Below are positions 1 through 4,832 of a DNA stretch of 9,651 nucleotides, piece after piece. Source of the DNA: Deltaproteobacteria bacterium (GTDB lineage Bacteria > Desulfobacterota > SM23-61); NCBI GenBank assembly GCA_029857975.1, contig JAOUFX010000058.1:1-9651 (forward strand). The letters run 5' to 3'. The translations under genes were made by a program, and so were the position numbers. The notes under the pieces are model-generated. The model was not told the DNA's origin and ran no database searches. It worked only from the letters and a program-made list of their open reading frames with translations. Position 1 is the first letter of the stretch. Every line of letters starts with the position of its first letter.

Positions 1-8
1 TTACGGAA

Positions 9-176
9 TCAAGTTAGGTCGTCGAGGAGCCGGCGGAAACTTCCCGGTCCGGTGCGCGAGAAGATGGCAACTTCATGGTTTCCCAAGACAAAATCCACCT
101 CTAATTGCGAGGCGGTTCGCCAGTAAGAAACCGGATATTTCAAACCTGAATAATTGGTATGGGCGGATAGCTCCAT
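9..176 (-). pseudogene. Remnant of a DUF4143-type AAA ATPase (C-terminal fragment)
   Basis: A 55-codon open frame starts at an ATG at 176 and ends at a TGA at 9-11. Residues 15-38 contain PVSYWRTASQLEVDFVLG followed by NHEVAI. This matches the C-terminal part of the large family of predicted ATPases with a DUF4143 domain, which characteristically carries a YWRT-x-EVDFV-like strand before an EVK motif. Those proteins are usually about 350-450 aa, so the ATP-binding N-terminal part is missing. The frame is closed by a TAA five codons before the ATG. After EVAI the expected EVK continuation is lost and the sequence runs into an unrelated tail, which suggests a frameshift or junction. I infer a non-functional relic of an accessory gene. 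The family call rests on motif memory only, and the start codon is probably not meaningful. Confidence 0.55.
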
Positions 177-195
177 AAAACTATTATTCGTTTAT

Positions 196-232
196 ACATG
201 ATAAACAAAATACTATTTTTAATTTATCATGT
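196..232. repeat. AT-rich inverted repeat, 10-bp perfect arms
   Basis: The arms ACATGATAAA (196-205) and TTTATCATGT (223-232) are perfect reverse complements around a 17-nt AT-rich loop. The element lies between the DUF2997 stop codon and the ATPase fragment. On the minus strand it could form a weak hairpin just after the operon, but no U-tract follows it, so a classical intrinsic terminator is not supported. It could also be an operator left from the decayed gene. Confidence 0.55.
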
Positions 233-240
233 TATGAAAA

Positions 241-444
241 TTATTCTTTTTGTAGAATATGCTTCAAGGAAATCCCGCGTTTTACTTCTATCTGCCCGTA
301 GAAATCGTCTTTTAACTGTCGACCATTGATTTCCCCCAATAGGATTTCAATGGCCTGAGTCAGTTCCACGCAACTTGCCCCCCTTATTCCCTCGACCTCC
401 ACTTGGATATTTCCATCCTTGATGGTGACAATTAATTCTTCCAT
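241..444 (-). CDS. DUF2997 family small protein
   Basis: This 67-aa protein has two short beta-like segments with a VEGIRGASCVELTQAIE core, followed by an acidic/basic tail. The eVxGxxGxSC-x(3)-T-x-x(2)-E pattern is what I recognise as DUF2997, a small family of unknown function often encoded beside DUF1257/Ycf35-like proteins. The length is normal for the family. The ATG at 444 is preceded by AAGGAGGG with about 9 nt spacing, a strong ribosome binding site. It follows the DUF1257 stop by 21 nt and is the last gene of the five-gene operon. The single cysteine in GASC (residue 25) is a conserved-looking position, and whether it is functional is unknown. The protein is probably cytoplasmic, since no signal peptide or membrane segment is visible. 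Its role is likely tied to the DUF1257 and AAA+ proteins, by context only. Confidence 0.75.
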   Translation of the reverse strand: MEELIVTIKDGNIQVEVEGIRGASCVELTQAIEILLGEINGRQLKDDFYGQIEVKRGISLKHILQKE

Positions 445-465
445 GTTTTTATCCCTCCTTTTTAG

Positions 466-843
466 TCAAGCCACCTTTTTTAGAACCAACTTTATCACTC
501 CGGCTTTCACCCTCTCTTCCTGGACCAGGCTGAACCCTCTTTTTCTTGTTTCGTGCAGTACTTTGCGGTAGGCATATTCCTGCTGAATCATGCGAACAAA
601 TCGGCGGTTCCTTTCCTGACGCAAGATTTCCGGGGCACATATTATGGTGTAACCCTTCCCTTCTTTCTTAAATCCCAGATAAGACCCTACGTCAATTCGA
701 ACGGCAAAATCCACGGCCTCTTTTCTTCCATGAGATTCAGTGATCTTGACCTTTTCCTCCATAGCAAATCCTAATTCGGAGATCGTCTTTTTAAGCATTT
801 CCAAATCAAGGATTTCGGTTTTGATAGTTGAAAAATGCGACAT
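466..843 (-). CDS. DUF1257 (Ycf35-like) protein
   Basis: This 125-aa protein begins MSHFSTIKTEI, followed by LDLEMLKKTISELG. That opening is the hallmark of DUF1257, the family that includes plastid and cyanobacterial Ycf35. No biochemical function is established to my knowledge. A GTG at 852 lies in frame and overlaps the upstream stop. I chose the ATG at 843 because it restores the canonical MSHFS start and sits 8 nt after a perfect AGGAGG. That ribosome binding site lies in the last codons (Arg-Arg-stop) of the 277-aa protein gene, so translation of the two is probably coupled. The C-terminal half is basic and predicted-coil rich (about residues 70-110), and there is no membrane segment. 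Its neighbours, a Ycf46-like AAA+ ATPase upstream and DUF2997 downstream, are the partners usually seen with this family, which supports the assignment. Confidence 0.85.
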   Translation of the reverse strand: MSHFSTIKTEILDLEMLKKTISELGFAMEEKVKITESHGRKEAVDFAVRIDVGSYLGFKKEGKGYTIICAPEILRQERNRRFVRMIQQEYAYRKVLHETRKRGFSLVQEERVKAGVIKLVLKKVA

Positions 844-848
844 GTCGG

Positions 849-1682
849 TCACCTCCTATTAATTTTATCTTCAATCGCCTCGAAGCGATCAAAGCAAAAG
901 CCATCAACTTGTTTCCGGGGTTTAAATTCAGCCATACCTCTCTTTCTCCCCTCCCGATGGTCTTCTCCTAAAATCAACGATAAAAACTGGATTCTGTTTA
1001 TAGAGTTTTTTATTTCCTGCAAAAAAAGCCAGCGGCCGTCTTTCCTGCCCCATTTGTCCAAATTGAAATCCTCCTTTTTCAGCATATCGGCCCAGGGAAT
1101 ATGGGGATGGCGGCAGAAGAAATGCCCAAGAGTACCGGAAAAAAGAACGGAGGGAGGAGGATTCATTTTGAAAACTTCGCGGAGAATGGCCGGTAAAACT
1201 TTCTCTCCGAAATTATGATAGAGAAAATTCAAGGCCTGGCAGCGATTTAGATCCTCTTTATGGTGCAAACCGGGAAGATAATCAAAGAAGGTAGAGTCAT
1301 TAATGGGAACCTTAGAACAATCCAACATAAACTCAATTAGGTAGATTCTAATGGCAACATTTTCTTCCTTGCGGCTTTTTTCTAAAATGAGACTTAAAAA
1401 TGAAGGGAAGGAACCGAAAAATATATCGATTATTTCCCCGAGCGCAGGATTGTATTTTTTCATTTGTCTGGCCTCGAGAAAATTGAAGACAATTTCGAAT
1501 TTCCTGGCGGAGGAGAGGTTTTCAAAAGAATCCTGAATAAAAGCATCCAAATCTTTTATGAATTGAAAAAGAGAAAGCAGTTTGTTGGAATATTGAATCA
1601 GGATTCGGTTGAGTTGCTTTTTCTTCTCCTCCCCAAGCCTGACTTCCTCACGGATAAAATTCCCAATATCCAACCGGTTCAA
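849..1682 (-). CDS. Hypothetical helical protein between AAA+ ATPase and DUF1257
   Basis: I do not recognise this 277-aa protein. It reads as almost entirely alpha-helical, with alternating amphipathic segments (for example residues 30-75, 80-120 and 145-175) that could pack as HEAT/ARM-like repeats. I see no catalytic motif, signal peptide or membrane span. The last 30 residues are charged (FKPRKQ, then a stretch ending in two arginines). The start is a TTG at 1682 that overlaps the ATPase stop as TTGA, with GGGAG about 8 nt upstream. No ATG occurs in frame until residue 74, so the TTG is the credible start. The gene ends at 849, 5 nt before the DUF1257 start, and its final codons supply that gene's Shine-Dalgarno. 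Its position inside a tightly coupled operon suggests it is a substrate adaptor or scaffold for the AAA+ protein; that role is inference only. Confidence 0.8.
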   Translation of the reverse strand: MNRLDIGNFIREEVRLGEEKKKQLNRILIQYSNKLLSLFQFIKDLDAFIQDSFENLSSARKFEIVFNFLEARQMKKYNPALGEIIDIFFGSFPSFLSLILEKSRKEENVAIRIYLIEFMLDCSKVPINDSTFFDYLPGLHHKEDLNRCQALNFLYHNFGEKVLPAILREVFKMNPPPSVLFSGTLGHFFCRHPHIPWADMLKKEDFNLDKWGRKDGRWLFLQEIKNSINRIQFLSLILGEDHREGRKRGMAEFKPRKQVDGFCFDRFEAIEDKINRR

Positions 1683-3232
1683 GCAGGTTCTCCCACCCTC
1701 GGCGTAAAAGGAAGGACATTCCCGGCATTGGCAGTCAAATTCCGGCCATGGGTTACAGGCCGGGCGACGGCATGCCCCCAGATCCTCAGGTTTTCTATTT
1801 TCTCTTTCATAGAAGCTGCGAGAGGGATGATCGCTCGCAAAGACCTCTTGATGTCAAAAAGATGGATGGCGGATTTCCGGAAAAGCGCGTCATAGGCGGC
1901 GGCGATGATAGCCTGCTCGATCTCTGCGCCGGAGTATCCCTCCGAAAAAGAGACCAAGTCATCATCAGCTTCCAAAGGGCATCTGTACTTCTGCAATAAG
2001 GCCTTGAATATGGATTGCCGCTCTTTCGTAGAGGGGAGATCGATGAAAAAGATTTCATCCCACCTACCCTTGCGGAGCATTTCCGGGAGTAAGGAGCTTA
2101 GATCATTGGATGTGGCGGCAACAAAGACAGGATAGCTTCTTTCCTGCAGGAAATGTAAGAAAGCCCCTAAAATCCTCTTAGACACACCTCCGTCGGTTTG
2201 CGAATCAGTCGGGGAAAACCCCTTTTCAATCTCATCGATCCAGAGAATACAGGGGGATACGGAGCGAGCCACTCGAAGAGAATCGTGTAAGTTCTTTTCG
2301 CTTGCTCCCAAGGATGAGGAATAAATCTTTGAGGGATCAAGGTGGAGCAAGGGAAGCCCCCAGGAGCCGGCAATGGCTTTGCAGACCAAAGACTTTCCGC
2401 ACCCTGGAACCCCTGTTAACAATATGCCTTTGGGCGGGGGTAAATTCCATTGTTGAAGGGCTTCGGCGTCAAAGAAAGCTGATTTCCGCTGTTCCAACCA
2501 TTGCTTAAAGGTTTCCATGCCCCCAACTTGGTCCAGGCTTTCTTTGGGAAAATGAATTTCCAGACAATCATTCGCCCTTTTTTGGAGCAGCTCCTCCCGG
2601 AGACTCTCAATGGTTTCAAGTTCTATTCCACCCTTGCGGACCAGCGACCTGGCAATAAGATTCTCGATCTCGTGCCTCTCCAAGCCGAGAAAGGCTTTTT
2701 CGATCCTTTCTTTATTTTTTTCGGCAAGGGAGCAGTCAAGCAAGGCTTTGATTTCTTGACGGTTGGGTAAAGGGAAATCGATCGCGGGAACATCCGAGAG
2801 TTCCGGGGGAAGAGTAAAGTCAGAACTGCCGGTGATGATGACCGTATCCATAAACTTATTGAATTCGATGAAATCCCGGAGCTTGCTGAGAATGAGGGCT
2901 TCCGGTTGGCGCAGTAAAAGATGAAAGAGGGGAAGAGCCCATACCGTTTGCTTTTCTAAAGTAGATTTCTTGGCATGATTTAAGATCATATCCAAGACGC
3001 CAATAGGATCCGTATTGGTCTTCTCGCGTCCGGCTGTGAGGAGACCGCTCGCCAGGTTGAATATCTGAAGGTCTGCTCCCACCTCAGAAGAAACGATTCT
3101 TATTTCTTCCAGAGAGCGTTTGACCTCAATGGTCCCTAAATAGATCAGGGGGGTTCGGGCACGGATAAGCTCTGTCAGTTGCGCCCTGAATTGAATAATC
3201 CCGCCGGTTTCTTCCTTAAAAAGGGGTTCCAT
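1679..3232 (-). CDS. Ycf46-like AAA+ ATPase
   Basis: This is a 517-aa AAA+ ATPase. Residues 1-220 resemble the degenerate N-terminal domain of Ycf46-type proteins (PLIYLGTIEVKRSLEEI near residue 28, IITGSSDFTLPPEL near 132). The active ATPase domain spans about 230-470. It has Walker A GVPGCGKS (274-281), Walker B ILWIDE (329-334), a sensor-1 Asn in ATSN (373-376), an arginine-finger region MLRKGRWDEIF (385-395), and the sensor-2 helix GYSGAEIEQAI (432-442). All catalytic positions are present, so it should hydrolyse ATP, probably as a hexamer remodelling a protein substrate. The ATG at 3232 has AGAAGGA about 8 nt upstream. An in-frame TTG at 3280 would add 16 residues but lies inside the 44-aa gene and lacks a comparable site. 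The closest named relative is plastid/cyanobacterial Ycf46. I omit a gene symbol because this organism is probably not photosynthetic. Confidence 0.9.
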   Translation of the reverse strand: MEPLFKEETGGIIQFRAQLTELIRARTPLIYLGTIEVKRSLEEIRIVSSEVGADLQIFNLASGLLTAGREKTNTDPIGVLDMILNHAKKSTLEKQTVWALPLFHLLLRQPEALILSKLRDFIEFNKFMDTVIITGSSDFTLPPELSDVPAIDFPLPNRQEIKALLDCSLAEKNKERIEKAFLGLERHEIENLIARSLVRKGGIELETIESLREELLQKRANDCLEIHFPKESLDQVGGMETFKQWLEQRKSAFFDAEALQQWNLPPPKGILLTGVPGCGKSLVCKAIAGSWGLPLLHLDPSKIYSSSLGASEKNLHDSLRVARSVSPCILWIDEIEKGFSPTDSQTDGGVSKRILGAFLHFLQERSYPVFVAATSNDLSSLLPEMLRKGRWDEIFFIDLPSTKERQSIFKALLQKYRCPLEADDDLVSFSEGYSGAEIEQAIIAAAYDALFRKSAIHLFDIKRSLRAIIPLAASMKEKIENLRIWGHAVARPVTHGRNLTANAGNVLPFTPRVGEPA

Positions 3233-3254
3233 GTGAATGATCCTTCTTGGGATT

Positions 3255-3389
3255 TCAGCCGCAATAGGGGGTGAAATCAAAATCGAGTTCCCCCATTTCT
3301 TCCGCGATGTCTCGAATTAATAGAACGGCTGGGTAGAGCATCAGGCTCCCATCTTCACGGACGTAAATTTCTAATATTTCATCGCCCAT
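3255..3389 (-). CDS. Acidic 44-aa small protein, first gene of the Ycf46-like operon
   Basis: A 44-codon frame starts at the ATG at 3389 and ends at the TGA at 3255-3257. The peptide starts MGDEILEIYVREDGSLMLYP and is rich in Asp/Glu, with only a few basic residues. It reads as a short beta hairpin (EIYVREDGSLMLYP) followed by an amphipathic acidic helix (VLLIRDIAEEMGEL). AAGGA lies about 6 nt before the start, and the stop is 22 nt before the ATPase ATG. A strong ribosome binding site, a plausible promoter and a regulatory dyad directly upstream all favour a real gene over chance. I do not recognise the family. It may be a small regulator or partner of the AAA+ protein, by position only. Confidence 0.7.
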   Translation of the reverse strand: MGDEILEIYVREDGSLMLYPAVLLIRDIAEEMGELDFDFTPYCG

Positions 3390-3398
3390 CGCTTTCCT

Positions 3399-3426
3399 TT
3401 CGTTAACTGTTATGCAACGTTAAACA
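3399..3426 (-). promoter_or_regulatory. Operator-like dyad upstream of the Ycf46-like operon
   Basis: Read on the minus strand, this 28-bp site matches the site at 4611-4638 at 19 of 28 positions, including GTTGCAT-N-AC. Both share the symmetric frame GTT-N4-GT-N6-AC-N4-AAC (here at 3402-3425). It lies 10 nt upstream of the 44-aa gene start codon and overlaps the candidate -10. This is the form expected of an XRE repressor operator. Binding is inferred, not shown. Confidence 0.65.
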
Positions 3427-3435
3427 TAAAAGACC
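3406..3435 (-). promoter_or_regulatory. Weak candidate sigma70 promoter for the Ycf46-like operon
   Basis: On the minus strand a TTGGGT hexamer (3 of 6 matches to TTGACA) is followed after 18 nt by CATAAC (4 of 6 matches to TATAAT) within the dyad at 3399-3426. Transcription would then start about 15-20 nt before the ATG at 3389, leaving room for the AAGGA ribosome binding site. The match is weak, so this is tentative. Read-through from the XRE/ImmA operon, whose last stop is only 81 nt upstream, is also possible. Confidence 0.35.
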
Positions 3436-3470
3436 CAAAATACCCTTCTGCAAGGCATCCAGCCTAACTT

Positions 3471-4244
3471 TTAAGCATTGTTGCTTTTTAGCTTTCTTTC
3501 TCGGGAATTTTTGAAGAAAGATTTTTGTGCTTGGAAACTCGAAGAAAGAGATAGTCCGGTTTCATTTACCAGCAAGCCGAGACCCTCAAGTCGGTAGGCC
3601 ATGGCTTCTTTAGAAACATTTAGAAATCGCCCGGCATCAATAATGTATTTGGCAATTTGATGCGCCGTATCCAGGGAGGGATCGAGCGCTAAGGGGTTAT
3701 TTCTTCCAAAGCAGCTATGGCGGTTGTAGATAACCAGCGGATCTTCCCCGAAAACTTTATGAAAAGCTCCCCGGACTGCAAGGCTGGGCATTATTAAACA
3801 GGCGCTGAAACAATCGGCCTGCCATTCTCCCCTTGTTTTGGCAGCAGATACCCGGCATACGATTGAAGGGTTATTCCCGGAGTTGGGATCGTGCGAGTAG
3901 GCTGCTTGGTCAGAAATATATTTTCGGTGAAGAAACCAGTGGCCTACCTCATGCCCGCAAGTGAAGGTCAAGCGCCCTTCTTGGCCCTCCAGGAGGGAAC
4001 TATTGATCACCATTCGTTTTTTTTCGACCCAAGTGGCGCCGAGGACATCAGGGATGCCGAGTATGTCTTCGAGTTTGTCATACTCCAGGGTGAGGCCAAG
4101 ATACTTTTCCACAATGGCCTCGACCGGGATGGGAGGAATAATTTCTTGACCACTGAACTTTTCCCATTGGTTAAGAAGATCATGGGCCTCATTTTCAATC
4201 TGGGTTTGGGGAAGCCAGGGAACTTTAACGGTGTCAAGGATCAT
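3471..4244 (-). CDS. ImmA/IrrE family metallo-endopeptidase
   Basis: This 257-aa protein belongs to the ImmA/IrrE (COG2856) zinc-peptidase family, whose members typically cleave a partner XRE-type repressor to induce genes. The zinc motif is HEVGH (98-102) in the context TFTCGHEVGHWFLH. The downstream helix EWQADCFSACLIMP (140-153) has the expected family form for the third ligand and substrate-binding region. The start is the ATG at 4244. It forms an ATGA overlap with the XRE stop and has GAGGAAA about 7 nt upstream. An in-frame upstream start at 4292 would overlap the XRE gene by 52 nt and lacks support. The C-terminal 50 residues (serine-rich, then KNSRERKLKSNNA) follow a predicted helical segment at about 195-225. 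Pairing with the preceding repressor gene is the standard context, and it would act in the cytoplasm. Confidence 0.9.
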   Translation of the reverse strand: MILDTVKVPWLPQTQIENEAHDLLNQWEKFSGQEIIPPIPVEAIVEKYLGLTLEYDKLEDILGIPDVLGATWVEKKRMVINSSLLEGQEGRLTFTCGHEVGHWFLHRKYISDQAAYSHDPNSGNNPSIVCRVSAAKTRGEWQADCFSACLIMPSLAVRGAFHKVFGEDPLVIYNRHSCFGRNNPLALDPSLDTAHQIAKYIIDAGRFLNVSKEAMAYRLEGLGLLVNETGLSLSSSFQAQKSFFKNSRERKLKSNNA

Positions 4245-4609
4245 TTTAATTTCCTCTTCATCTTGGGAATAGCCTCTTCGATGCTCTTCCAATCCTTATC
4301 TGTTTCTATGCCATACTCCTGGGCTCTTCTCATAAAGGACGCGACACTCTTGGGGTTTTTCTGGAAGGTTTCTAAAAACTCGGTGGGAATTTTTCCCGCA
4401 TGACTAAAAAGCTCATACTTATCAATCCCGAGGGCTTCCGCCATTCTTTCGATAATGGCTTCAGAGGGAGGTGGTTCCTTTTCATTTTCGATACGGCTGA
4501 GGTAGGCAGGGGACAATCCCACCTTGCGGGCGAATTCCCGCAGGCTGTTGTATTCTTTCTGATTGATTCTAAGCTCGCGGATGAGCTGGCCGAAGATTTT
4601 TTCTTTCAT
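4241..4609 (-). CDS. XRE-family transcriptional regulator
   Basis: This 122-aa protein has an N-terminal helix-turn-helix of the Cro/C1 type. The SLREFARKVGLSPAYLSRIE segment (residues 22-41) is the clearest part, with a turn glycine at 31 and the recognition helix around SPAYLSRIE. A variable C-terminal arm (about 75-122) likely mediates dimerisation or recognition by the protease. It is expected to repress its own promoter. The ATG at 4609 lies only 8 nt after the -10 hexamer with no Shine-Dalgarno, which suggests a leaderless or near-leaderless message, as known for lambda cI. The gene overlaps the ImmA/IrrE-type gene by 4 nt. A near-identical dyad at 3399-3426 places the Ycf46-like operon in its likely regulon. 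Confidence 0.9.
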   Translation of the reverse strand: MKEKIFGQLIRELRINQKEYNSLREFARKVGLSPAYLSRIENEKEPPPSEAIIERMAEALGIDKYELFSHAGKIPTEFLETFQKNPKSVASFMRRAQEYGIETDKDWKSIEEAIPKMKRKLK

Positions 4610-4610
4610 G

Positions 4611-4638
4611 GTTGTTTAGCGTAATGCAACAGAAAACA
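4611..4638 (-). promoter_or_regulatory. Operator-like dyad in the XRE/ImmA promoter
   Basis: On the minus strand this site holds GTT-N4-GT-N6-AC-N4-AAC (4614-4637), centred on GTTGCAT-N-AC, and it covers the spacer and -10 of the XRE promoter. It aligns without gaps to the site at 3399-3426 (19 of 28 identical). The symmetric positions are the conserved ones, which is typical for a dimeric repressor. This is the expected place for XRE autorepression. Confidence 0.65.
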
Positions 4639-4646
4639 CTTGTCAA
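4618..4646 (-). promoter_or_regulatory. Sigma70-type promoter of the XRE/ImmA operon
   Basis: On the minus strand a perfect -35 TTGACA (4646-4641) is followed by a 17-nt spacer and a -10 TACGCT (4623-4618). The ATG of the XRE gene is 8 nt after the -10, so transcription should begin at or one to two bases before the start codon. The operator dyad overlaps the promoter, so bound repressor would block polymerase. Confidence 0.7.
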
Positions 4647-4680
4647 GAAAAAAATGAAGAGCTCTGAAAAATTCGGGGAG

Positions 4681-4710
4681 ACAAGTCCGGAACTACACAA
4701 GTCCGGAACT
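4681..4710. repeat. Two direct copies of a 14-bp repeat
   Basis: ACAAGTCCGGAACT occurs at 4681-4694 and 4697-4710, a 16-bp period with a 2-bp gap. Each copy contains the palindromic core TCCGGA. They end 4 bp before the -35 of the kinase promoter, the position of an activator or repressor site. They also resemble the TTCGGA/TCCGAA repeats at 8944-9038, so a genome-wide intergenic repeat family is an alternative. Confidence 0.7.
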
Positions 4711-4714
4711 CCAC

Positions 4715-4742
4715 TTGACATTTATAGATTGTGGAATAAGAT
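4715..4742 (+). promoter_or_regulatory. Sigma70-type promoter of the histidine kinase gene
   Basis: A perfect -35 TTGACA (4715-4720), a 16-nt spacer and a TAAGAT -10 (4737-4742, 5 of 6 matches) face the kinase gene. The transcript would start near 4749, giving a leader of about 85 nt. This leader includes a small GC hairpin (CCGCC/GGCGG, 4765-4777) without a U-tract. Tandem 14-bp repeats lie immediately upstream. Confidence 0.65.
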
Positions 4743-4832
4743 AGGACTATCATTACAACTATCTCCGCCCAGGCGGGTTAACAGAGTCTCTTCTTCAAGG
4801 GTGGGAGTTTTTGAAAAAGGGGAGGGAGGATT

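Noticed and set aside
844..852. GTG start of the DUF1257 gene at 852
   Set aside because: It lies directly against the AGGAGG, leaving no spacing; the ATG at 843 gives the canonical MSHFS start.
3233..3280. N-terminal extension of the AAA+ ATPase to a TTG at 3280
   Set aside because: The extension overlaps the 44-aa gene, has no ribosome binding site, and the ATG at 3232 has AGAAGGA at good spacing and fits the family N-terminus.
3399..3426. Integron-type attC/att core (GTT...AAC arms)
   Set aside because: No integrase gene, no attC secondary structure pattern, and the sequence is better explained as a repressor dyad matching the promoter site at 4611-4638.
4681..4710. Possible minimal CRISPR array
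   Set aside because: Only two copies with a 2-bp gap, so there is no spacer; no cas genes nearby.
4765..4777. GC hairpin (CCGCC/GGCGG) as an intrinsic terminator
   Set aside because: Only a 5-bp stem and no T-run on either strand; it lies in the leader of the kinase gene.
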